Of a stretch of DNA of 6,083 nt, positions 1-5,975 are shown one piece after another. The translations under genes were made by a program, and so were the position numbers. Within the stretch, counting starts at the first letter, position 1. Each line of letters starts with the position of its first letter. Source of the stretch: WJKP01 sp964531215 (GTDB lineage: Bacteria > Patescibacteriota > Patescibacteriia > CAIXNZ01). Where the stretch lies: positions 1 to 6,083 of the forward strand of contig CAZHFK010000050.1 of assembly GCA_964531215.1 (NCBI GenBank). The letters run 5' to 3'. The notes beneath the pieces were generated by a model. That model saw only the letters and a list, made by a program, of their open reading frames with translations. It had not been told where the DNA came from and searched no databases.

Positions 1-446
1 TTGCAAATTAAATTTTGCTCGGCAAATTCGGGTTTTTTAAACAAATTTGATAAACCCGTATAATAAATATTATGCTTATCAAAAGCCACAATAACTGTCT
101 CATCAGCCAAATCAACTACGTTTTTAGCCAAATTTTTCAAAACCAAATCTTTTTGCAATTTTGATTTTAAAACTTTTTCAAAAGAACTGCGCCAGGTTGA
201 CTTGACCTCTCGTTTTTCCAAAAAATTATCAACGTAAAACTGATACCCTTTTTCAGTCGGCACACGTCCGGCCGAAGTATGAGGCTGATAAATATAACCT
301 TTTTTTTCCAAATCAAACATCTCGTTTCTGATAGTTGCCGGGGAAACATTTTCCCGTGAACTCAAAAGCTTACTGCCAATCGGTGCTGCAGTTTTTATAT
401 GCTCGGAAATCAATAAATTTAATAATTTTTCTTGCCTGTCTTTCAT
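1..446 (-). CDS. hrcA: Heat-inducible transcription repressor HrcA, N-terminal part (gene continues past the left edge)
   Basis: HrcA is a cytoplasmic repressor that binds CIRCE operators and shuts off chaperone genes until heat stress titrates the GroEL system. The 148 complete codons visible give a winged helix-turn-helix domain (about residues 1-75). It carries the family signatures SPATIRNEM (35-43), LEKKGYI (46-52) and PHTSAGRVPTEKGYQFYVD (55-73). The rest, rich in K, L and D, should be the start of the GAF-like/dimerisation region. The family is usually about 340 residues, so over half lies outside the window. I chose ATG 444-446 because it puts the conserved helix (MKDRQEKLLNLLISEHIKTA) at the usual distance from the N-terminus. 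No Shine-Dalgarno sequence precedes it. A CIRCE element and promoter lie about 140 nt upstream on the same strand, so autoregulation is expected. In many bacteria grpE and dnaK follow hrcA, but that side is not visible here. Confidence 0.95.
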   Translation of the reverse strand, partial: MKDRQEKLLNLLISEHIKTAAPIGSKLLSSRENVSPATIRNEMFDLEKKGYIYQPHTSAGRVPTEKGYQFYVDNFLEKREVKSTWRSSFEKVLKSKLQKDLVLKNLAKNVVDLADETVIVAFDKHNIYYTGLSNLFKKPEFAEQNLIC

Positions 447-448
447 AA

Positions 449-528
449 TAATACAAATAATAAGAAAACGAATTTACGAATAATTAAGCATATACAAATT
501 TCTTATAGTTATTCGTAAATTTGTATTA
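449..528 (-). promoter_or_regulatory. Structured AU-rich 5' leader of hrcA with competing inverted repeats
   Basis: Between the deduced hrcA transcription start (about 568) and the ATG (446) lies an untranslated leader of about 120 nt. It has a perfect 13-bp inverted repeat, 471-483 against 509-521 (AATTTACGAATAA and its complement), with a 25-nt loop. The segment around 517-528 has two other perfect 10-bp partners: 492-501 inside that loop, and 449-458, which ends two bases before the hrcA start codon. The three pairings cannot all form. The last would bury the translation initiation region. The repeats are seen directly. A role as a thermosensor or attenuator is inference, and AT-rich DNA produces some such repeats by chance. 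Confidence 0.4.
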
Positions 529-568
529 AATATGTATATTCATTTTCAATGAATTTGCAATGATTCAT
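509..568 (-). CDS. Possible 19-residue leader peptide ORF upstream of hrcA
   Basis: An ATG at 568-566 opens a frame of 19 codons ending in TAA at 511-509, encoding MNHCKFIENEYTYLIQIYE. Its first base is 7 nt downstream of the TATAAT box, where transcription would be expected to start, so the message could be leaderless. The frame differs from that of hrcA. Its last codons lie in the 13-bp inverted repeat, so ribosome movement here could affect leader folding. An open frame this short arises easily by chance and I recognise no homologue, so this is a candidate only. Confidence 0.15.
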   Translation of the reverse strand: MNHCKFIENEYTYLIQIYE

Positions 569-574
569 ATTTAC

Positions 575-604
575 ATTATACAAAAACTAGCACTCTAATG
601 TCAA
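575..604 (-). promoter_or_regulatory. Sigma70-type promoter of hrcA embedded in CIRCE
   Basis: On the minus strand a perfect -35 hexamer TTGACA (599-604) and a perfect -10 hexamer TATAAT (575-580) are separated by 18 bp. The -35 box lies wholly in the 9-nt CIRCE spacer and overlaps no half-site base. The right-hand part of CIRCE lies between the two hexamers. HrcA bound to CIRCE would therefore block RNA polymerase directly. The start point is expected near 568, giving a leader of about 120 nt. Confidence 0.85.
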
Positions 605-613
605 GAGTGCTAA
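582..613 (-). terminator. Possible intrinsic terminator of the exporter operon formed by the CIRCE hairpin plus T-run
   Basis: A transcript coming from the exporter operon would carry the CIRCE sequence as a hairpin: an 8-bp stem (UAGCACUC with GAGUGCUA) and a 9-nt loop, followed at once by G and five Us (582-586). Nothing else between the last permease stop (649) and this point resembles a terminator. The stem is only half GC and the U-run is short, so termination would probably be partial, letting some read-through enter hrcA. This function is inferred from geometry. Confidence 0.35.
587..613. promoter_or_regulatory. CIRCE operator (HrcA binding site)
   Basis: The established CIRCE consensus is TTAGCACTC, nine bases, then GAGTGCTAA. 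Here the plus strand reads CTAGCACTC (587-595), a 9-nt spacer (596-604), and GAGTGCTAA (605-613). That is 17 of 18 consensus positions with the exact spacing. It lies upstream of hrcA and overlaps its promoter, the usual place for autoregulation of hrcA-led heat-shock operons. Confidence 0.96.
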
Positions 614-648
614 AATATATTAAATATTGCCAATGCCTAATGTCTAAA

Positions 649-1905
649 CTATTCTTTTCTCAGAGCGACTATCGGATCCAAAGCGGCTGCCTGGCGCGCC
701 GGATAAAGTCCTGAAATCAAACCGACTAAAACAGACATGCCGGCAGCCAATAAAATATATTGGATTGAAAAATAAAACTGCCAGTCAAAACCCAAATAAT
801 TGGTAGCTACAAAACTAATTAACCAAGTAAGCGCAACTCCCAAAACAATCCCAAAAATACCGCCTATAAAGGTTATGATTACTGCTTCGGTTAAAAATTG
901 GTTTAAAATATTATCATATTTAGCGCCTAAAGCCTTGCGTAAACCTATTTCAAAAGTTCTTTCAGCCACTGAAACATACATCACATTCATAATCCCAACA
1001 CCAGCGACAACCAAAGAAATCAAAGCAATTGCCAGTAAAAGAATTTGAATTGAACCGGTCACGGTATCTAACATTTCTAAGGCTTCTTGAGCACTGGTGG
1101 CATGAAAATCATCACGATTGGGATCGGTAATATTATGCAAATCACGCATTATCAAGGTAATGTCATCGGCTGTTTGCCTGGCTATTGAAGTATCATAAAT
1201 CCGGTTAAAAATAAAAGTAATATAATCAATGCCCAAAATTCTTTTTTGCATTGTTCTGGCCGGGATATAAACGACATCATCCATGGAAAAAACTCCGGCA
1301 CTACCCTGCTCTCCCATTATTCCTATTACTTCATAATTTTGTTTGTTTATTTTGACATTCTTACCGATCGCCTCTCTTGAGCCAAACAAAACGTCTTTGA
1401 TGCCAGAACCCAAAACAGCTACTTTATCCAAACTTTTATCTTCTGCTTCAGTATAAAATCTTCCCTGGATCAATTCACTGGGATCAATATCAATAAAGCC
1501 AGCTGTCACGCCGAAAATCATAGTTAATTTATTTTGTCCCTCATAACTGACTATTTCTTGACTAACATTACCGGCATAATAATCGCGAACATTAGGGTGC
1601 TCTTTTATTTCTTCTGCGTCAGAAAATTTTAAAGTAGTAATTGTAGCTCCTTGAGCAAGACCGCCTACATTTTCAAGAGAAGTTTTACCCGCAGAAGGAA
1701 CCTTAACTTCAACCTGAATCCAGTCTGTGCCAAATTGGTTCACCTGACTGGTTATAAAATCTTCAATCGCCTGACCAGCCGAAAGCACAACTATCACCAC
1801 AGTGATACCAACTGTTACCCCCAAAATAGTTAAAACGCTTCTTAATTTATGCCGTAAAAGCGAGCCACAAGCTACCTTACATAAATTTTTTAATTTTTTT
1901 ATCAT
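649..1905 (-). CDS. MacB/FtsX-type ABC transporter permease (second of two paralogues)
   Basis: This 418-residue protein has the MacB-type permease layout. A short cytoplasmic start leads to TM1 (about 23-45, LTILGVTVGITVVIVVLSAG). A large extracytoplasmic MacB_PCD-like domain (about 46-282) follows, then an FtsX domain with three TM segments (about 285-311, 340-366, 379-402). The loop after TM2 has the family motif ERTFEIGLRKALGAK (315-329), the coupling region that contacts the ATPase. The C-terminus LYPARQAAALDPIVALRKE is a classic MacB-family ending. Such permeases do not pass substrate through the membrane. They transmit ATPase motion to the outer domain and adaptor. The gene is last in the operon, 59 nt after the other permease, which it closely resembles in the FtsX half. 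ATG 1903-1905 is supported by AAAGG 5 nt upstream, the only convincing Shine-Dalgarno sequence in the window. The stop is TAG. Substrate unknown. Confidence 0.93.
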   Translation of the reverse strand: MIKKLKNLCKVACGSLLRHKLRSVLTILGVTVGITVVIVVLSAGQAIEDFITSQVNQFGTDWIQVEVKVPSAGKTSLENVGGLAQGATITTLKFSDAEEIKEHPNVRDYYAGNVSQEIVSYEGQNKLTMIFGVTAGFIDIDPSELIQGRFYTEAEDKSLDKVAVLGSGIKDVLFGSREAIGKNVKINKQNYEVIGIMGEQGSAGVFSMDDVVYIPARTMQKRILGIDYITFIFNRIYDTSIARQTADDITLIMRDLHNITDPNRDDFHATSAQEALEMLDTVTGSIQILLLAIALISLVVAGVGIMNVMYVSVAERTFEIGLRKALGAKYDNILNQFLTEAVIITFIGGIFGIVLGVALTWLISFVATNYLGFDWQFYFSIQYILLAAGMSVLVGLISGLYPARQAAALDPIVALRKE

Positions 1906-1910
1906 AAATA

Positions 1911-1915
1911 CCTTT
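1911..1915 (-). promoter_or_regulatory. Shine-Dalgarno sequence of the second permease gene
   Basis: The minus strand reads AAAGG followed by TATTT and then the ATG at 1905, a 5-nt spacing. It supports that start codon. It stands out because the other starts in this operon lack a recognisable Shine-Dalgarno sequence. This gene is also the only one after the adaptor that is not tightly coupled to its upstream neighbour. Confidence 0.6.
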
Positions 1916-1920
1916 AACTA

Positions 1921-1962
1921 ATTACCAACAACTAATGCCTAGTTACCAATAACCAACACTCA
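1921..1962. repeat. Degenerate 21-nt tandem repeat in the spacer between the two permease genes
   Basis: Bases 1921-1941 and 1942-1962 align without gaps at about 14 of 21 positions, sharing a TTACCAA core and an AAC block. The two units fill most of the 59-nt spacer. The octamer AATGCCTA (1934-1941) recurs at 632-639, downstream of the other permease. It looks like low-complexity intergenic repeat DNA. I see no hairpin or coding potential, and no promoter is evident. Confidence 0.4.
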
Positions 1963-1964
1963 AC

Positions 1965-3206
1965 CTATTCATAACGCAAAGCTTCAATAGGATTAAGCTG
2001 AGAAGCTTTCCAAGCCGGATATAAGCCAAAAATAACACCGACTATAATTGCAATAATAGTTGATAAAACTATTGATAAAAAAGAAATCACAAAATCCCAA
2101 TCAAATCCCAAATATTGAGCGATATAAGCCACTAACCAAGAAATAAAAACACCTAAAATTATACCTATCAAACCGCCACCTAAAGTAACTACGATCGATT
2201 CCAATAAAAATTGATTTAATATATTTTGATTTTTAGCACCAACTGCTTTACGCAAGCCGATTTCCCTGGTTCTTTCTGTTACACTGATAAGCATAATATT
2301 CATAATACCAATTCCCCCTACTAATAACGAAATAGCAGCAATGGCGGCCAAAAAATAAGTCAATGAATCTGTCACCGCTGAAAAAATTTCAATCGCCTGG
2401 GCTTGAGAACGAACTGAAAAATCATCAAGTTCACCTTCTTCCAATCTATGTTCTTCTCTCAAAACTTGCCTTATATCTTCAACTGTTCGCTTAATATTAT
2501 CAGGTGAATCAACTTTAACTCGCGCTAAAGTCACATAATCTATAGCTTGCATTATTTTTTGTCCTGTTGAAATCGGAATAAAAACCAAATTATCTTGATT
2601 TTGAAAACCTTCCACTCCCCTTGGTTTCATTACACCGATTACCTTAAATTGATGGCGGCCAATTTTTATAGTTTCACCAATAGCATCTAAATTATCAAAT
2701 AATTCTTGCTTAACATTACTGCCCAAAACAACGACCCTAGCTAAATTTTTTTCTTCTTGCTTATTAATAAATCTGCCTTCAGCCGGTATTTTATCGTGTA
2801 CTTCCAAATAAGAAGCCGTGGTGGCGATATAAGTACCGTCAAACTGCTGATTACGCCACCTAAAAGTTTCCGAACCTTGAATATAATAAGTAGCAGCCAC
2901 GGCATGAGGCACTCTTTTGGGATTCATTATGGCTTCTATATCTTCATTCTTCAAATCAGTGTTAACCGTTCCAAAGACACTGGGCGGCGGGCCTTCTTCT
3001 TCCGAAGCGCCCGGAAAAATAGAAATCAAATTACTGCCAAATCCCCTGATTTGATTTAAAATTAAACTCTGCGCGCCGGCTCCGACTGATAAAATAATTA
3101 TTACCGAAGCAATACCAACAATAATCCCGAGCATTGTTAAAAATGTTCGGGTCTTTTTAGACTTTAAACCTATTACGGCTATTCTGATAGAATTAGCCAC
3201 ATCCAT
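1965..3206 (-). CDS. MacB/FtsX-type ABC transporter permease (first of two paralogues)
   Basis: This 413-residue permease has the MacB topology. TM1 is at about 22-45 (FLTMLGIIVGIASVIIILSVG). An extracytoplasmic MacB_PCD-like domain (about 46-280) includes a GRFINKQEEKNLARVVVLGSNV stretch starting at 144. An FtsX domain follows with TM segments at about 283-308, 336-362 and 373-396. The coupling-loop motif ERTREIGLRKAVGAK (311-325) and the ending LYPAWKASQLNPIEALRYE are diagnostic of the family. Length matches the permease part of MacB without its fused ATPase, as in Gram-positive YknZ. The ATG at 3204-3206 is 2 nt after the ATPase stop with no Shine-Dalgarno sequence, so translation probably depends on coupling. 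It shares NILNQFL and LGFDW blocks with the downstream permease, which suggests an old duplication and perhaps a heterodimer. Stop TAG. Confidence 0.94.
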   Translation of the reverse strand: MDVANSIRIAVIGLKSKKTRTFLTMLGIIVGIASVIIILSVGAGAQSLILNQIRGFGSNLISIFPGASEEEGPPPSVFGTVNTDLKNEDIEAIMNPKRVPHAVAATYYIQGSETFRWRNQQFDGTYIATTASYLEVHDKIPAEGRFINKQEEKNLARVVVLGSNVKQELFDNLDAIGETIKIGRHQFKVIGVMKPRGVEGFQNQDNLVFIPISTGQKIMQAIDYVTLARVKVDSPDNIKRTVEDIRQVLREEHRLEEGELDDFSVRSQAQAIEIFSAVTDSLTYFLAAIAAISLLVGGIGIMNIMLISVTERTREIGLRKAVGAKNQNILNQFLLESIVVTLGGGLIGIILGVFISWLVAYIAQYLGFDWDFVISFLSIVLSTIIAIIVGVIFGLYPAWKASQLNPIEALRYE

Positions 3207-3208
3207 AA

Positions 3209-3937
3209 TTATTTAGTTAAATATTTTTCATCTTTAGCTATCAATCTTTTCTTGACCGAATAATCATCAACAATCTTTCCGTCAATAATACTGACTATGC
3301 GCCGGGCATGATCGGCCGTATATTTCTCATGAGTAACCAAAATAATAGTATTGCCTTGTTCATTAAGATCTTGTAAAATTTCCATAATTTGCTTACCACT
3401 TTTGGAATCAAGATTACCGGTCGGTTCATCGGCAAAAATAATTTCCGGCTGATTAACCAAAGCTCTGGCAATTGCTACTCTTTGTTTTTCCCCGCCGGAC
3501 AGCTGATTGGATAAATTATCTTTACGATGATATAAACCGACTGATTTAATTGCCTGAATAACTTCTTTATCACCGATTTTTTTATCCGAATAAGTCAAAG
3601 GCAAATTAACATTATCATAAACACTGGTTCGCTGTAATAAATTAAAAGTTTGAAAAACAAATCCGACTTCTTCATTGCGAATATCAGCCAAATTGTCTTC
3701 ATTTAAATCACTGACTTTTTTGCCTTTATAATAATAAGTTCCGGAAGTCGGTTTGTCTAAAAAACCCATTATATGCATTAGGGTTGATTTACCGGAACCT
3801 GAAGGACCCATAATTGCTACAAATTCACCCTTATTAACTTCCAAATTAATATCATAAAGAACTTTAGTCACAACTTCCTCGTTCTCGTATTGTTTGCAAA
3901 TATCAATTAATTTTATTAATTTTTTTTCTTCTGGCAT
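3209..3937 (-). CDS. MacB/LolD-type ABC transporter ATP-binding protein
   Basis: This 242-residue protein is a complete nucleotide-binding domain. It has Walker A GPSGSGKST (44-52), the Q-loop glutamine at 96 in FVFQTFNLL, and signature LSGGEKQRVAIARAL (146-160). Walker B IIFADEP (166-172) carries the catalytic Glu171. The D-loop is NLDS (175-178) and the switch His203 sits in ILVTHE. FLDKPTSG after Walker A and the short C-terminus are typical of the MacB/LolD/FtsE branch, whose members pair with FtsX-fold permeases and use ATP for mechanotransmission. The N-terminus PEEKKLIKLIDICKQY has the expected length, supporting the ATG at 3935-3937, 2 nt after the adaptor stop. No catalytic residue is missing. 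It is the only ATPase in the operon, so it must serve both permeases unless one works with an ATPase encoded elsewhere. Whether the export function is in peptide, lipid or drug handling cannot be told from the sequence. Confidence 0.96.
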   Translation of the reverse strand: MPEEKKLIKLIDICKQYENEEVVTKVLYDINLEVNKGEFVAIMGPSGSGKSTLMHIMGFLDKPTSGTYYYKGKKVSDLNEDNLADIRNEEVGFVFQTFNLLQRTSVYDNVNLPLTYSDKKIGDKEVIQAIKSVGLYHRKDNLSNQLSGGEKQRVAIARALVNQPEIIFADEPTGNLDSKSGKQIMEILQDLNEQGNTIILVTHEKYTADHARRIVSIIDGKIVDDYSVKKRLIAKDEKYLTK

Positions 3938-3939
3938 AT

Positions 3940-5676
3940 TTAATTTTCTCTTTTATAAGTAATTACTTCCTGATTTTCAGACAAACCACTAATAATTTCT
4001 ACCCCCTGATCACCACGCAAACCAGTTTTAACATCAACTCTTTGCGGTTCGCCCAGGCTTAAAACTTCAACATATTTATTACCTTTGTTATCTTCTTTAA
4101 CAGCCCTGATTGGCACATACAAAACCTCTTGTTTTTCTTCGGTTAAAATATCAACATTAGCTGTCATACCCGATTTAATTTCTTTATCTGTCGGTTCCAG
4201 AGTGACTTTAACTTTATAATAAACTATGTCCTGAATCTTGGTTTCAGCCAAATCAACAAAAATAACCTGACCGTCAAATTTTACATCTTCGCCATAAGCA
4301 TCCAAAGTAATTGTTGCCGGATTACCGATTTGAATCTTAACAATATCTGATTCCGGCACATCAACTTCTATTTCAAAATCACCTTTACTTAAAATGGTAA
4401 TAACCGGCTTGGTTTCCGTAGTAGTTAAACCGACACCGAATTGTTCACCAACATCATAATTAACAAAAACAACTTCACCTTCAGTTGGTGCTCTAATAAT
4501 GTAATCATCCAAATTAACCAGGGCCAAATCCAAAGCTGCCTGAGCCTGATCAACCTGGGCCTGATAATAAGCCACGTCAACCGGACGGGGCTCGGCTTTT
4601 TTCAAGTCTAATTGTGCCTGCGCTAAATTATAAGAACCCAAAGCACTGTCAACAGCTGATCGAGAATTAACGATTTGCAATTCTTTATTATTTTTTGCCG
4701 TAGTTAAATTATTTTTAGCATTTTGCCAGGCTTGCTCAGCATTATTTAGCGAAGCGATCGCATTATCAATTGTTGTTTGCTCGGCTTTAATACTTGATTT
4801 ATAAGCGTCTAAAGCTGATTCCGGAAAATAATAACTGGTAGTAGAAGCGGTTAATGCCAAAAAAGTGCGATCCAGAGCATTTTTCACAGAATCTAAAGCA
4901 TTAGAAACTTCATCAACAACTTTTGCAATCTCATCATCTTCTAAACTTTGTTGCGCTTTATCAAGAGCAGTATTGGCCCGTTCAACTGCCGGCTCAGATA
5001 AATCAAAATAACGACTGGCATCATCTTTATATTGAAAATTCCTGACACTAAATCTTGGCTCCAAGTTATCATCATCAAATATCTTTTTAACAACATCCAA
5101 AGAATGGTCGGGATAAATCATTACTGTCTTCAAAGTAATCAAAAGATTATCTTTAGCATCCGAGACTGCTTTCTTATAAGTTTCAAAATCTGATTCTAAC
5201 TTATCAACCAAAGCAACGTGATCACGTTTGGCATTTTCATAAGCGATTTGAGCATTATTAACCGATTCCTGACTGACTTTAATATCCTCTTTACTGGCTC
5301 CTGCCAAAAATCTGTTTAAATTAGCTCTGGCAATCTCTAAATTAGCTCTGGCTTGCCTAACTTGAACTTCTAAATGACCGGCATCTAAACGAGCCAAGGT
5401 CTCCCCGGGAGAGACTTCATCACCTTCAATTATATTAATCTCAGTAATAGTACCACTACCTTTAAAATTCAGGTCTATTTCTGAAGCAGCTTGCAATTCA
5501 CCCGTTTCAGAAACTGTTTGTGTTAAAGTTCCTCTTTGCACCTTTTCAGTAATATATTCATCCTTTTCTTCACCACGAGTAACTAAAAAAATAATAATAG
5601 CAACTATTATTATCAAAATTAACCAAAACAACTTACTTTTGGCTAATTTTTTTAAGTTATTTAATAACCATTTCAT
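3940..5676 (-). CDS. HlyD/MacA-family membrane fusion (adaptor) protein with an enlarged helical hairpin
   Basis: This 578-residue adaptor should be anchored by one N-terminal TM helix (about 16-33, preceded by lysines; no lipobox cysteine), with the rest outside the membrane. Visible parts are the first half of a lipoyl-like domain (about 47-99, with GSGTITEINIIEGDEVSPGE), a long Ala/Gln/Asn-rich helical region (about 101-390), the second lipoyl half (IIRAPTEGEVVFVNYDVGEQ, 393-412), a beta-barrel (about 433-510, FEIEVDVPESDIVKIQIG), and a membrane-proximal C-terminal domain. MacA and YknX are about 370-380 residues. The excess is nearly all in the helical region, where two similar arms (about 105-150 and 335-390) flank an insertion. 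The ATG at 5674-5676 lacks a Shine-Dalgarno sequence but directly precedes the positively charged TM start. It lies 16 nt after the AbrB-like gene and 2 nt before the ATPase gene, so the three are surely co-transcribed. TAA stop. Confidence 0.92.
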   Translation of the reverse strand: MKWLLNNLKKLAKSKLFWLILIIIVAIIIFLVTRGEEKDEYITEKVQRGTLTQTVSETGELQAASEIDLNFKGSGTITEINIIEGDEVSPGETLARLDAGHLEVQVRQARANLEIARANLNRFLAGASKEDIKVSQESVNNAQIAYENAKRDHVALVDKLESDFETYKKAVSDAKDNLLITLKTVMIYPDHSLDVVKKIFDDDNLEPRFSVRNFQYKDDASRYFDLSEPAVERANTALDKAQQSLEDDEIAKVVDEVSNALDSVKNALDRTFLALTASTTSYYFPESALDAYKSSIKAEQTTIDNAIASLNNAEQAWQNAKNNLTTAKNNKELQIVNSRSAVDSALGSYNLAQAQLDLKKAEPRPVDVAYYQAQVDQAQAALDLALVNLDDYIIRAPTEGEVVFVNYDVGEQFGVGLTTTETKPVITILSKGDFEIEVDVPESDIVKIQIGNPATITLDAYGEDVKFDGQVIFVDLAETKIQDIVYYKVKVTLEPTDKEIKSGMTANVDILTEEKQEVLYVPIRAVKEDNKGNKYVEVLSLGEPQRVDVKTGLRGDQGVEIISGLSENQEVITYKREN

Positions 5677-5692
5677 AAAAATAAATTATTTT

Positions 5693-5926
5693 TTAATTTG
5701 ATTTTAAGTCTTGCAACTGACTAATAAACTCATTAATAAGCTTGTCAAAATTTTCCGGTTTCACAAAGCCGATTACCATATTAGCCTTGGAAAAAACCAA
5801 AAACTTATCACCCGGCTTAATTTTCATTTCATCCCTAATTTCTTTGGGAATAACAATCTGCCCTCTCTCACCGATAGTTGCCATGCCATAATTTTTTATT
5901 TCCGGCATTTTAAATTGCTTGGCCAT
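5693..5926 (-). CDS. AbrB/MazE/SpoVT-family DNA-binding protein, probable operon regulator
   Basis: This 77-residue protein has a SpoVT-AbrB swapped-hairpin domain at about 14-60. The hallmark is ATIGERGQIVIPKEIRDEMKI (16-36) followed by KPGDKFLVF (37-45). Proteins with this fold dimerise and bind AT-rich DNA as transition-state regulators or as antitoxins. A short helical tail (about 58-74) follows. It is the first gene of the exporter operon and lies 16 nt upstream of the adaptor gene. No toxin gene accompanies it, so regulation of the exporter and of its own promoter is more likely than an antitoxin role; that is inference. ATG 5924-5926 was chosen as the first in-frame start after the promoter. 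There is no Shine-Dalgarno sequence, and Met7 is a possible later start. Either choice leaves the domain intact. Confidence 0.88.
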   Translation of the reverse strand: MAKQFKMPEIKNYGMATIGERGQIVIPKEIRDEMKIKPGDKFLVFSKANMVIGFVKPENFDKLINEFISQLQDLKSN

Positions 5927-5947
5927 ATATATTAAAATAATTAATAA

Positions 5948-5970
5948 TATGAAAAATATGATTCTTCATA
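5948..5970. promoter_or_regulatory. Inverted repeat at the start point of the AbrB-exporter operon, possible operator
   Basis: TATGAA (5948-5953) and TTCATA (5965-5970) form a 6-bp inverted repeat with an 11-nt spacer. It covers the expected transcription start (about 5969) and early leader. AbrB-fold proteins bind AT-rich DNA with loose symmetry, and an operator placed just past the -10 box would suit autorepression. The arms are short and AT-rich, so chance is a real alternative. Confidence 0.2.
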
Positions 5971-5975
5971 CTTAA

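Noticed and set aside
167..349. 60-codon open frame on the minus strand
   Set aside because: It is in another frame of hrcA, whose own frame shows strong family signatures throughout the same bases.
447..648. CRISPR-like or mobile-element origin of the repeats in the 202-nt intergenic region
   Set aside because: The repeats are inverted, differ in sequence and lack regular spacing. There is no transposase, terminal repeat or target duplication, and promoter plus leader explain the region better.
800..1048. 82-codon open frame on the plus strand
   Set aside because: It lies antisense inside the FtsX half of a well-supported permease, has no recognisable domain, and reflects the codon bias of the opposite strand.
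1651..1833. 60-codon open frame on the plus strand
   Set aside because: Antisense to the N-terminal part of the same permease; low-complexity translation with no recognisable domain.
2757..3059. 100-codon open frame on the plus strand
   Set aside because: Antisense to the extracytoplasmic domain of the first permease, with no recognisable motif.
3940..5676. Adaptor as a lipoprotein
   Set aside because: The N-terminal hydrophobic segment has no cysteine in a lipobox position; it reads as an uncleaved TM anchor.
5693..5926. AbrB-like gene as the antitoxin half of a toxin-antitoxin pair
   Set aside because: No MazF, PemK, PIN or other toxin-sized gene is adjacent; upstream is a tRNA and downstream a large adaptor gene.
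649..5926. Alternative genetic code (UGA as Gly or Trp), known in some candidate phyla
   Set aside because: All five complete genes reach family-appropriate lengths under the standard code with no in-frame TGA, and end in TAA or TAG.
5711..5935. 74-codon open frame on the plus strand
   Set aside because: It overlaps the AbrB-like gene almost completely in antisense; the minus-strand frame carries a clear conserved domain and this one does not.
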